This document shows positions 39,944 to 47,683 of a DNA stretch of 64,000 nt, one piece after another (within the stretch, counting starts at the first letter, position 1; each line of letters begins with the position of its first letter). The stretch spans positions 1,862,501 through 1,926,500 of the forward strand of contig NC_135358.1 of the NCBI RefSeq assembly GCF_051622035.1, read 5' to 3'. Position numbers and translations under genes: made by a program. The notes under the pieces were generated by a model. It had not been told where the DNA came from, made no database searches, and was given only the letters and a program-made list of their open reading frames with translations. Origin of the DNA: Arctopsyche grandis (taxonomy: Eukaryota > Arthropoda > Insecta > Trichoptera > Hydropsychidae).

Positions 39944-42253
39944 TTTTAATTTGGTAGGCTTAATATTTTTTTGTGCACAGGTCAGGTTCTGTTTACAATA
40001 ATTAACCGCTGCCGTTTTACAGAACTTTATTTTCTACATACACAAACGGCCACGGATTCAATATAAACAATCGTTCGAATTCATGCCAATTTTATGAAAA
40101 ACAGCATAGTTAATTGCCAAATATGCCAGAGCTTCGATTTACCACACCGACACAACCTCGTGTTAATTTAGCACAAGTATGACCAGGTTTTACAGCAACA
40201 CTGGCCGACTACATATACATACATTGTACGCGCCGTTGAAAAACTTATTGATCATATCGAAATAAATGTAGATGTTACATTTGTAATATATTCCAACTGT
40301 GCTCTTAGGTCATTCATATTCGAATACAATTCAACTAGAAAATTTATATCTGTACAAGCGCAAATACACTTTCAACAATGTAATATAACGTTGAGTTTTG
40401 ACAGCTCTGATATTTTTGCAAATGCTTTAGAATTTATTAATGCGTTTATATTTGCTAGATATGACGAATAAAGGTAGTGAGTACCGTATTACGATAACTC
40501 ACAAAAATGTGACTTTCCAACTCAATTTACGAGTCGAGTGATGTTTTTACGAAAACCTAACCTTTCCATCTTATCTGGTACCAATTTATAGTTGAACTGT
40601 ATTTTCAGTTGTAATATATTTCGACCAGTTAAATTTGATTCGCCATATGAATCAACTTACGTTGGTTAGACGGAATATATTCCAACAACTTAAAATATAT
40701 TACAACTGAAAATACACTTCAACTATAACGGTAGTTGGTACCAGGTTATATGGAATGTATTCAAACTAGTCAAAATATATTACAACTGAAAGATACACTT
40801 CAACTGTAACATAGACACTCATTTCTCTACATTATTATGTATTTATATTTCTCATATATCTAAGCATTGACAATCAACACGTGATTTTTGTAAACATAAA
40901 TCATGTTAATTTAAGAGTTTAATTAAACTATGTATATTTAATTTTTTTAGAAGTAACTATTAAATATAACAACGATTCCAAGCCGGGTTCGCGAAAAAAA
41001 ATGTGGTGGAAATAGATATAGATACATTGAAAGATATAGACAATGGAAATGTATCACTCCTAATTAAGATTGGATAGTTGGGAATTTATGTCCCTTATAA
41101 CCCTAATCATTAAATGGTTGTACCTCCTGCCCGCACAGTCTTTATCGGATGGCTCCTATTCCAAGAGCTATTCGACTTCTTAATGAAATCGTTGCTGCCG
41201 TGCCTGAATTTGATATTTTCTACCTCAGTGAGCGTAGGTTATCAATTAATCTATTTGTCTGGTAGCCTGCGCTCATCATTATTTTCGTAATTTGATGTGA
41301 TTTATGAGTGAATTTTAATCTTTTCTCTTCTATTTGGGCCTTACAGGGATGTTTTATATTCACGGCTAGCTCTTGTACACATATTGGTACCGACTGTTGG
41401 TGCAAGACATTCCCAATTATTCCTTATATTTAACTATTATCATTTGAACTTTCGCATTTATTACTTTATCTATGTTTTTTTTTTTGTATATGTACATATA
41501 TAAAATTTTTTTTTTTCTGTATAACTAATTTAGTTTTTGTTTCTTTCCTGTTATATTTTCGACCATTGTGGCGCATCGAGAATTCCACAGTGGTCTAAAT
41601 TTTAAATAAATAATGAATAAATAATTTTTTCATTGACGCTTTTTGCCAAACATTGTATGGAACTGCATCCTATATCAACTCACTTGATGTAAATGGACTA
41701 CCATTTTTGGAAAAACCAGATTTATAGCAATTTAATCTTTGAATAAAGGAAATACATTAACGATGTCCATTTCACGTATTGATTACTAAAATAATCAAGA
41801 TTAATTGAAAATTATTATAATAATTAATATTAAAAATATAACGTATATAATATATCGGTATATGTATATCGATAAATAATCAAGCCATTACATTTTTAAT
41901 TTAAAACTTGGAATATTAATTTTTGGAGTCTAAGTGGCGAGACAGAATGTTAAATGTCTGCGCGCGCACATTAATACGGGAGGAAAAGCCTGTTCCTCTT
42001 GTTCCTGTTGTATCCTGCTCGCGCAAATTAAGTGAGTATGTACCGTTTACCATGCATCATTTTTTTTTGAACTTTCGACTTAAGATCTTTCGATTTTCGA
42101 TCTTTGCCTTCCGATATTTGCGTTTTCTCTCATGTAACATTCTGTCTCGTCACGGAGACCGTAATTTTTGATAGTGGATTTGGGTTGAGATTCAAAGTTT
42201 GGATGAGAACTGAATCTTAAAAATGTACTTATTCCTTTTTCTAAACAGCCTGC

Positions 42254-42338
<85 letters not shown>

Positions 42339-45300
42339 TAATAATTATCATCCCATTTCGTTGAAGCTATCTGATTTATGATTACTAAATCACATTGCAT
42401 TGATCCCCGAAACAATTCAACATCAGGAAAAATACGATTTAAATTAAAATTAATATATTTAATTCCCTATAATAACATAGCAGTAAAATATTTTAGTTTC
42501 GTGCGATAATTCTGATCGGCCATCATCGAGGAGCCACTATAATGATTCTGAACTACATCCAGTTCCCATAAAACGTACTAATAAAGTCACGTTAATTCGT
42601 GGTGCAATAACTCTCACTAATGAACATCAACACTGTGCGAACGAGTTGGCGAATATACATATGCAATTTAAAAGCTTTGGGCAAATTGGCGCAGAGTTTT
42701 GGCGAAACAAAGTGCAGTGGCGTGGAGTGGCGCTTAGAAGTGAGGAAAAATGTGCGTTTCGTTGTTGTTTGTAGATATAATATCTACATAGAGTCGGTGT
42801 GTTTTGGCACCGATTTGGCTGGTGTGGGAGAGCTTAATCGTCGACACATTCAAAATCAAACGTAAGGAAAATTGCTATGCCAAACATATATATTTTAGCG
42901 TTTTAGAAGCGATCGCTTTGATCACTCCGATTCGAATTATTTTGCAAGAGTGGCCCTCTTCTCGGCCACCGATTGAGTGAACATTTTTTTCGTAAGCCAA
43001 CCATGACGTCAAAACTGCCTAAATAAATAAATTAAAAGATATACATATGATATATGTAAAGATATATGTATATGATGAAGTTATGTATGTTTAATCTTGT
43101 GGTCTGGTTCATATATGTACGTATGTATGTTGCTCTCTATGCGAGTCTGATACTGCATAGTTGGAACGTTGTTGAAGTACATATGTACAATTGGTTGATA
43201 GGATGATTATTTGATAGCTTTCATTTTACAATTGAATTTTGCATTCATAATAGTGTAGCATATGCTAAAAGGAGCCGCCGTTATAATTGATTTTTGAGGA
43301 ATATCTATCTGTCGGCTAACAACGGAGACCACCGAATGGATTTAGTGATCGGTAACGGCATTCGGTCACTTCCCGCTAGAGTTTCCAGAACTGACAGCGC
43401 GAGACCGTGGGAGTGCATATCTGGTACGTGACTATAACAATAGGTAAACAGACGTGTCGAGGAAGACGCACTGAGCGACATGCCTTTTATAAGCAGGTAC
43501 TTAGGCCATACCAAGGCATTCTGGGCGGAGCACTGGCAGTGCGTGCATCTCCTTAATCACCCAATAAATGCTGTGCAGCTACTTTGGCCTTTTCTTTGGA
43601 TCCTCCACCCACCCCTACGCAACAATAGGTATAGCTATTGATCGGATTCTTATCTTAGCAGGATCACTCCTGCCTGAATCGAACTGGTCAATTGTTTTAT
43701 ATTTTTCCAAAAATTATCATATTTCGTGGTTAGCATACACGTAATGCTTTGAACAAAGTGGTCAAGGGTTCAAAACCCACTGGTTTCTGCTGGTCAGACC
43801 TTGGATTTGTGACTCCAGGACGATCGTTTCCTATCAGATGTATTGTATTGTGGAATATTAGTTTTACAACTTTATCTAATATATAATTTCAAAAAAGACT
43901 TTTTATATAAATATTGTTGGTTGGATAATGGTTGGGAACTTCGAAAACAAGTTAAAATTTACATGACGACATGGGGACGGGAGACGGGGGGCGCTGGGGG
44001 CGAATGCCCCCGGGGGAACCGCCGGATTCTGGTATATCTGGTATATAATTTAGAAAGAGACTTTGTAAGTTTGTAACTATAGTTGGTTGGAAATCGAAAA
44101 CAAGTCAGTTTCTATGACGATTCGATTGGTTGAATTTTTTTTTCGATTCAAATAAATTTAATAAAAAAACAAATGAATGTTTACTATTAGGTTCGCCATG
44201 TTTAAGCTGTTTATATTACACATACTGAGTGAAGCCGGGTAAAACAACTAGTCTCTTTCTAATATATAATTTGGAAAGAGATTTTGTATATATGTATGTA
44301 TGTATGTATACTTCGTCCATTCGTTCGTAGATCCGTGACGTCATCGAAAAAATGATTCGATTTTTTTTTCGATTCATAGGCGTTGATTCGCCTTGGTTGA
44401 GGGGGGCACAGGGGGCGTAGCCCTAGACGGCGAATGCTCAGGGGTTGACAATGTTGAACCATTTTTTGTGCAAAAAGAATTGTCCCTACTATGAATCTAT
44501 CTTTGAAGTTTGAGAAAATTGAAAATCTGTCAACATGAAAGCCCATTTCGACAGTTGTAAATTTTCGGTTGGTATTTGAGGTGGTCTGGTAATTGTGCAT
44601 CAATTTTTTATCACATTAAATATTCATTCTATGCTCATTTATATCTGGAATCAAAGAATTCGTTCGTTTTGACGAAAAACAGCAACGGCAAATGTAACTG
44701 TGGATTCATTCATATGTATGTTTTATAAAATCAAGCGTAAAAGGTTCAAAAGAAAATCGTGTAAATAGTTTGATGGTAAAATCACATTGAATTACAGACT
44801 GATGGATTTATTTATGTATTTGAGTGCATTCAAATATGATATTTATAAAAACAATTCGAAAATAAGTTGGCTTCGAGATGATGCTCAAATTCGCACATAT
44901 TATAATTGCGTCTACATATTTCCACGAAAATGTATTTTATAAATTCAGTATTTTGAAGCATGCACAGATTTCATTTATTATTTCGTACTAAATACATTAA
45001 AAAGCACGTTAGTAGGAGTTTTATGAACTTTTTCCGCGGCCATGTGTTTCGATAGTTTAACATTATGTACGTTATACTACCTATGTAAATCCACAAAATT
45101 CAAAACAATCTTTTACGACTTGAGTAATATGAAAGTCGTATAAAATTTGATATAGTGACGTTTCCAAAACATTAAAACAAGAAATCGGCTTTTTTTTCAT
45201 TCTTTTAAAATCTCTTAATACATTATGAAGTCAACAGAATGTCGGTGTATTTTTAGCCTTTCAAACTTGCTCATATTCGTTCACTATTGATTCGAAAGAC

Positions 45301-46543
45301 CCATTAAAACTAAATCGCTTTTTTTACTACCGTTAACAGAACCGATGTTTACATTTCGGTGACGTTACTTCCATTAAAATATTTCCCTCAGCTTCCAAAA
45401 CACGCGAGAATAAAAAAAAATGCCAGAATCGTGCCAAAATAACTCTCAACATCAATACGATCGTATGTATGCATGTGTGTGGTAAAAAAAAAAACCATTG
45501 TAATGTAACTTACGCGGACACGACCCACTCTCTCCAACATCTTCAATCGAAGATGCTGGCGATATTGAAGCTGGAGTAGCCACAGGTGTCATAGGAGTAC
45601 CAGGAGTTAGCGGAGTCACGGAAATCACAGAAGGCAGAGATGTTCTAGCAATGGGAGTCGAAACTGGTACATCTTCAGCTATTCCAGTGTGAGCTTTCTC
45701 CCATTTGAATGCAGCTTTAACTCTGGTCCATTTGGAAATCTTAGATTTGTCAGCACTCTTCATTTCTGAAGCCCTCCTTCCAGACTTGTAAGGCACTGTC
45801 AATCGACTGGAGTAATCATTTTCAGGTATGGCACACGACTCCAACTCTTCCCCACCCATGGATCGACTCCTCTGATTTCTGACTATTGATTGCCTCAACT
45901 TTGACCTGGAAGGACTCTTCCACTTTGCTCTTTTCAAGCTTGCATTGCGACCAGCTTCGAGCATGCTCTCCAAAAGTGCTTCAGTGTATTCATATTCCTC
46001 TCCCAAGTCCATTGAAGTAGCTTCGTTCCTGTAGAAAGCTTCAGGGTCTGTGTCTCTAGTGCGTATCATCTCCTTTTCAATCTGCTGATGCATTTCCTGC
46101 AACTTTTTGATGTGCTCCAAATCCCTAACGCGTCTTTGGATCTTTGAGTTTTGCTCCTTGAGCGTCAACAACTGCTCCATTAATACGTACAGCTTGTCCA
46201 AATGATCAAAAGCATCTTCCGTAATTAGAGTCGCAGCTGCAGTGTTTGCCGACCGTGCGAACAACGGTTGCAACTCCTCCAGTGTGTTTTCGTCCTTTTT
46301 TAGACGTTCCGTTAGATCTTCACAAAATTTTCTAGAACTGACGAAAGGAGGCCTAGCTATCGATATGGAAGTCGTAGGCAGTGCTGTCAGCTCGCTGGGG
46401 AACATCCTTTGCTTTGCGTCAAATCTTCTCCTGTGCAGAGGTACAACTTCTGCCGTGACGTCAGATGAAGCTGAAGTCTCTGCACTCTGGTTTTCAGACT
46501 CTTTCTTTTTAGTGGCATCGTCTTCTGTTTGATTCTTCTCCAT
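16922..46543 (-). CDS. Large unrecognised coiled-coil protein with F..K..EW repeats (17 exons)
   Basis: Reconstructed by eye as 17 exons with GT-AG borders and matching phases: 46543-45514, 26270-26197, 26112-25440, 23046-22810, 22732-22535, 22457-22364, 22293-22211, 22136-22005, 21937-21771, 21701-21481, 21401-21199, 21123-21041, 20955-20821, 20750-19241, 18999-18891, 18808-18179, 17516-16922. The CDS sums to 6174 nt (2057 aa). Residues about 110-160 form a coiled coil (LMEQLLTLKEQNSKIQRRV). Two related basic motifs are KWTRVKAAF (near 280) and KWKKVKKAF (near 560). Residues 593-840 carry five F..K..EW motifs such as DFRKKLHEWQKSKG and SFTRKLHEWEKSRG. Residues 970-1160 are again helical, and the rest is Ser/Lys-rich and probably disordered. 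This looks like a cytoplasmic cytoskeletal or scaffold protein, which is inference; I cannot name the family. Intron 1 (19.2 kb) is full of transposons, and intron 3 hosts another gene. The start is the first ATG of the open exon. Confidence 0.8.
17745..17945 (+). mobile_element. Jockey-like LINE 3' end (copy 4), in the last intron of the large gene
   Basis: Same 3' UTR as the other copies (AGCTCTTTTTCCTATTATG to AATAATAAAAAGCATTT). It lies in the intron 17517-18178, antisense to the host gene. Confidence 0.65.
23292..23298 (+). promoter_or_regulatory. TATA box of the nested secreted-protein gene
   Basis: TATATAA about 70 bp before the ATG at 23368. This fits a transcript start near 23320-23330 and a short 5' UTR. 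Position and sequence are seen; function is inferred. Confidence 0.55.
23368..24396 (+). CDS. Small secreted six-cysteine protein, nested in an intron of the large gene
   Basis: Five exons, all phase 0: 23368-23418, 23528-23710, 23796-23936, 24020-24115, 24208-24396, giving 219 aa with stop TAA. The N-terminus (MATKLFIFIALALSVDQ) is a classic signal peptide, with likely cleavage after the alanine in QISALP. The mature protein is mostly helical and has six cysteines (in SCILQ, KHCTA, SSCAD, LACIS, KACLS and IECAA), enough for three disulfides. N-glycosylation sites occur at NGT and NAT. A TATA box lies upstream and AATAAA downstream, so it is a self-contained gene on the strand opposite its host, inside host intron 23047-25439. 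It resembles the many lineage-specific insect secreted proteins (haemolymph, gland or gut), but I cannot assign a family or function. Confidence 0.8.
24466..24471 (+). terminator. Polyadenylation signal of the nested gene
   Basis: AATAAA 70 nt after the TAA stop, on the coding strand. Confidence 0.7.
25075..25148. repeat. (CCCGTT)n-type hexamer repeat
   Basis: About a dozen TTCCCG/TTCTCG units. The long Glu-Arg ORF on the other strand is an artefact of this repeat. The flank TACTAGCTGAAGCC resembles a Helitron-type 3' terminus read backwards, but this is not firm. Confidence 0.8.
26735..26960 (+). repeat. Interspersed repeat R2, copy 2
   Basis: Shares CAGATAAACGTCA, CATCGTAATGGCGG, ATTGATGACCA and GAAAACGATCGGATAAGA with 29990-30200, and the last two with 11635-11830 reversed. 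Confidence 0.6.
27071..27193. mobile_element. Palindromic hAT-type MITE, copy b
   Basis: 123 bp, starting TAAAGCCCGGACCC and ending GTCCGTACTCTA, with the family core TTGTAAATGCATTGTTAAAG. A perfect 8-bp duplication TACATAAT flanks it (27063-27070 and 27194-27201). Confidence 0.85.
28186..28538 (+). mobile_element. Solo LTR, copy 1
   Basis: 353 bp, starting TGTAGCTAG and ending CCTACGCAACA, flanked by the 4-bp duplication ATAC (28182-28185 and 28539-28542). Inside are a TATA-like TCCTTTATAAG and a downstream AATAAATGCTGTG, as expected of a promoter/terminator LTR. No internal retrotransposon genes are left. The 4-bp duplication fits the Gypsy group. Confidence 0.85.
28575..29020 (+). mobile_element. 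tRNA-derived SINE, copy 3
   Basis: Full-length, with head AGTACGGCTCGGTGGTTGCA and B box GGGCTCGATTCC. The 3' block GGAAGGCGCATTGGGTACC is followed by a TTTTA-rich tail. It is followed tail-to-tail by copy 4. Confidence 0.75.
29025..29455 (-). mobile_element. tRNA-derived SINE, copy 4 (inverted partner of copy 3)
   Basis: Reads AATGCGCCTTCCTGG at its left and ends with CCATACTGCTGGCTT at the right, opposite to copy 3. A transcript through both would fold into a long hairpin. A further 3' fragment of the family lies at 29640-29697. Confidence 0.75.
29757..30515. mobile_element. TIR element with about 60-bp inverted ends, enclosing R2 and a tandem repeat
   Basis: The left end (AACAGTATTTTCTTTACGTA, then ACAATTCGTAATGAAATAG) and the reverse complement of the right end match over about 60 bp. 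Inside, a second inverted pair (AGAGGACCATTTTTATTTAT at about 30222 and its complement at about 30425) brackets the tandem repeat at 30243-30380. The element also contains an R2 copy (29990-30200). No coding capacity is seen. Confidence 0.6.
30243..30380. repeat. Tandem repeat, about 21-25 bp units
   Basis: Roughly six units of the type TTTTTCATTTCAAATTGAC with small changes. A single unit also occurs near 29708-29730. Confidence 0.75.
31322..31697 (-). mobile_element. Solo LTR, copy 2 (reverse)
   Basis: Reverse copy of the LTR at 28186-28538: it starts TGTTGCGTAGG on the plus strand and ends GTACGTAACA. Length 376 bp, with the 4-bp duplication ATAC (31318-31321 and 31698-31701). Confidence 0.85.
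31710..31798. mobile_element. Palindromic hAT-type MITE, copy c (truncated)
   Basis: Contains TAGAGTGCGGACCC at the left and TTGTAAATGCTTTGTTAAAG in the core, but the right half is shortened to GCACTCTA after a poly-T. No matching flanking duplication is visible. It lies 12 bp from solo LTR copy 2. Confidence 0.65.
32228..32640 (-). mobile_element. LINE 3' region (reverse), decayed
   Basis: Starts with a TTTATTTATTTATT tail followed by TTTGGACCATTGTGGC, the reversed 3' end of the family at 11330 and 41555. The remainder is AAAAT-rich. The polypeptides read from it are low-complexity Phe/Leu artefacts. Confidence 0.45.
32654..32786. mobile_element. Palindromic hAT-type MITE, copy d
   Basis: 133 bp, starting CAGAGGTAGGACC and ending GGTCCGCTCTTTA, with a perfect 8-bp duplication GTCATAGC (32646-32653 and 32787-32794). 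Both ends fit the YARNG start typical of hAT transposons (CAGAG and TAAAG). Confidence 0.85.
33690..35640 (+). mobile_element. Jockey-like LINE 3' end (copy 5), split by a hAT element
   Basis: Left half 33690-33926 encodes KKLHAIYNIPFVTDITN and HTNTLVKSLGDYN, as in copy 1. Right half 35319-35640 resumes with the 3' UTR to AAAAAGCATTT. The intact equivalent of the junction is at about 600-640 on the minus strand of copy 1. The stretch 33180-33690 upstream is less AT-rich, with a 109-codon ORF of unknown origin. Confidence 0.65.
33927..35318 (-). mobile_element. hAT transposon relic with a dimerisation-domain remnant
   Basis: Terminal inverted repeats are CAGTGGCGGCTCG at the left and CGAGCCGCCACTG at the right, with 8-bp flanks GGTATAAC and GGTATATA (6 of 8 identical). 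On the minus strand, 34129-34359 encodes TTSTTSEPERCFSSINRIKT, matching the conserved C-terminal dimerisation region of hAT transposases (the S..ER.FS..RIKT pattern). The catalytic core is broken by many stops, so the copy is dead. Confidence 0.8.
35641..37490. other. Intronic AT-rich DNA
   Basis: Part of intron 1 of the large gene. Many ATGTATGTA/TACATACA runs; no supported exon or element. Confidence 0.4.
37499..37631. mobile_element. Palindromic hAT-type MITE, copy e (reference copy)
   Basis: 133 bp, starting TAGACACCGG and ending CCGGTGACTA. The core reads GTTGTAAATCCTTTGTAAAA, then GGTTCGGCAAACC, and back again as TTTAACAATGCATTTACAAC, so almost the whole element is a hairpin. A perfect 8-bp duplication GTTATAAT flanks it (37491-37498 and 37632-37639). 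Confidence 0.9.
37660..38430. mobile_element. Non-autonomous hAT-type element
   Basis: Starts CAGTGGCGTGCCGT and ends ACCGTACGCCACTG. The 8-bp flanks CTATATAT and GTATATGT match at 6 of 8 positions. The termini are related to those at 33927-35318. The central part (37800-38060) has a short 83-codon ORF without a recognisable domain. Confidence 0.7.
38452..39864 (-). mobile_element. RTE-type LINE, 5'-truncated, with one nonsense codon
   Basis: The minus strand encodes a continuous reverse-transcriptase reading frame from about 39860 (YKKGDKSDIKNYRPISLLS) through GFVDCEKAFDTISHN and GVRQGDTISPKLFN to the catalytic FADD box (LRFADDIVLI). It then runs through YGCETWTL to the end GEAFIQQWMANGCK. 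The frame is broken only by a TAA at 38935-38937, where the decayed copy at 4410 has TCA. The endonuclease domain is lost. The 3' end is an ATG trinucleotide tail, and the 5' end abuts a TA microsatellite. Confidence 0.85.
39865..39935. repeat. (TA)n microsatellite
   Basis: About 35 TA units followed by a T run, at the truncated 5' border of the RTE copy. Confidence 0.95.
40466..40810. repeat. Interspersed repeat R1, copy 2
   Basis: Matches 1-290. TGTATTTTCAGTTGTAATAT near 40600 recurs as its complement near 40690 and again near 40780, so the element contains nested inverted repeats. Confidence 0.65.
41095..41627 (+). mobile_element. LINE 3' end, third family (copy 2)
   Basis: Shares TTATCGGATGGCTCCTATTC and GGTAGCCTGCGCTCATCATT with 9243-9735. 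It ends with ACCATTGTGGCGCATCGAG and a TAAATAAATAATGAATAAATAA tail. It is frameshifted relative to the first copy. Confidence 0.65.
41928..42165. mobile_element. Foldback element family F, short copy
   Basis: Ends GTCTAAGTGGCGAGACAGAA and the complement of GTCTCCGTGACGAGACAGAA. The interior matches the right-hand half of the copy at 47205-47608 (AAGCCTGTTCCTCTTGTTCC, ATCCTGCTCGCGCAAATTAA). Confidence 0.7.
42256..42335. repeat. (AT)n microsatellite
   Basis: About 40 uninterrupted AT units. Confidence 0.95.
42336..43253. other. Intronic DNA without a supported feature
   Basis: The block 42500-42990 is less AT-rich and has an 81-codon plus-strand ORF (42620-42865) without a recognisable domain or splice support. 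Nothing else is identified. Confidence 0.3.
43254..43624 (+). mobile_element. Solo LTR, copy 3
   Basis: 371 bp, starting TGTAGCATATG and ending CCCCTACGCAACA, with the 4-bp duplication ATAG (43250-43253 and 43625-43628). It shares GCACTGGCAGTGCGTG, a CCTTTTATAAG TATA-like box and AATAAATGCTGTG with the other two copies. Confidence 0.85.
43727..43840 (+). mobile_element. tRNA-derived SINE, truncated head (variant subfamily)
   Basis: Contains GTGGTTAGCAT (A-box-like), GGGTTCAAAACCC (B-box-like) and CGATCGTTTCCTATCAGA. It resembles the copies at 13755 and 58570 more than that at 28575, so there are at least two head subfamilies. Confidence 0.6.
43875..44251 (+). mobile_element. Helitron-type non-autonomous element, copy 1
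   Basis: Begins TCTAATATATAATTTC after an A and ends GAAGCCGGGTAAAACAACTAG before a T. This matches the Helitron rule (5' TC, 3' CTAG, insertion between A and T, no target duplication). A 5' piece of another copy starts a few bases later at 44258 and runs to about 44600. Confidence 0.75.
44258..44600 (+). mobile_element. Helitron-type 5' fragment
   Basis: Starts TCTAATATATAATTTGGAAA like the neighbouring copy and contains the shared TTTTTTTCGATTCATAGG block and a GC-rich GGGGGGCACAGGGGGCG part. No 3' CTAG end was found, so it is truncated. Confidence 0.55.
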
Positions 46544-47204
46544 GATTGTGCCAAGCTACGTACACTATCGCATCGTGTCAAATGAAACTCATAAAAAATG
46601 AAAGAAAAGCTTCCGTTTAGCACGCGTCCCACACAATGTCAACACTTCTGGGTACACTTCACACCGTATTGTTTACGATAGTTTATTTCGGTACAGGGTA
46701 CACCAATCGCGTTGGCTTCACAACGACTACTGAATCTCCCACCATTCCCTCTCGTTCCCAATGAAAACTCTCTTCCTGCTCTCCCCTTCCCTTTCAACTT
46801 CTTCATCCAGACTGTTATTTTTGTTTACTTGCCGACTCGCGTGCACTCAATGAGAGTATTCAATATATCGCAAACCCATTATTTTTTATCATACTCCAAA
46901 CAGTATTGTTCATTGTGTTTGACATCACCCGATATTGTATCATACATATGTATATATAATATGTAGGTATGAAAGTAACGACTGAGAGGGTTATCTACTG
47001 GATCATACGTTTGCGATAGGCCCAATTTGATAATTTCAATAACCGTTTTGGAGTGAAGCACTACAATTTCATTCCAATTTAAAAAATAATAGCTGGCTTT
47101 TATCAAATATTTCAGTTGAACAACTTTTAAAAAAATTCGCTTGAAACTTAAATTTTCATGAAATATAATATAAATAACTAACAAACATATCTAGTATTGA
47201 CCGA
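46544..47204. other. 5' flank of the large minus-strand gene
   Basis: Lies upstream of the ATG at 46543. The first 300 bp are of mixed composition and probably hold the 5' UTR and promoter. I see no clear TATA box. Beyond 46860 the DNA is AT-rich spacer. Confidence 0.35.
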
Positions 47205-47608
47205 CTATAATTATTGGGTCTACCTCACGGGCTGGAATGTGAAATTACCGAAAACGCAAATATCGGAAGGCAAAGATCGAAAATCGAAAGATCAAAAAAA
47301 AAAATGGTGCATGGTAAACGGTACATACTCACTTAATTTGCGCGAGCAGGATACAACAGAAACAAGAGGAACAGGCTTTTCCTGCCGTATTCTGCGCGTG
47401 CACATTTATACGGGAGGAAAAGCCTGTTCCTCTTGTTCCTGTTGTATCCTGCTCGCGCAAATTAAGTGAGTATGTACCTTTTACCATGCACCCTTTTTTT
47501 TTTTTTGATCTTTCGACTTAAGATCTTTCGATTTTCAATCTTTGTCTTCCGATATTTGCGTTTTTGGTAGTTTCACATTCCGGCCCGTCACGGAGACCGA
47601 TAATTATT
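47205..47608. mobile_element. Foldback element family F, long copy
   Basis: Almost a perfect palindrome of about 400 bp. The left arm (TTACCGAAAACGCAAATATC, TACATACTCACTTAATTTGC, AACAAGAGGAACAGGC) is repeated as its complement in the right arm. The ends, GGGTCTACCTCACGGGC and the complement of GGTCTCCGTGACGGGCC, correspond to those at 41928-42165. No coding capacity. Confidence 0.8.
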
Positions 47609-47683
47609 ATGCCCATTGCTAAGGCCAAATAATAAACCACTATACTTGGTCTGCTCTAGGAAGAGCAGAACCAAACCTCTATG

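Noticed and set aside
44259..44603. 114-codon minus-strand ORF
   Set aside because: Antisense to a Helitron-type fragment, with no helicase or Rep motif.
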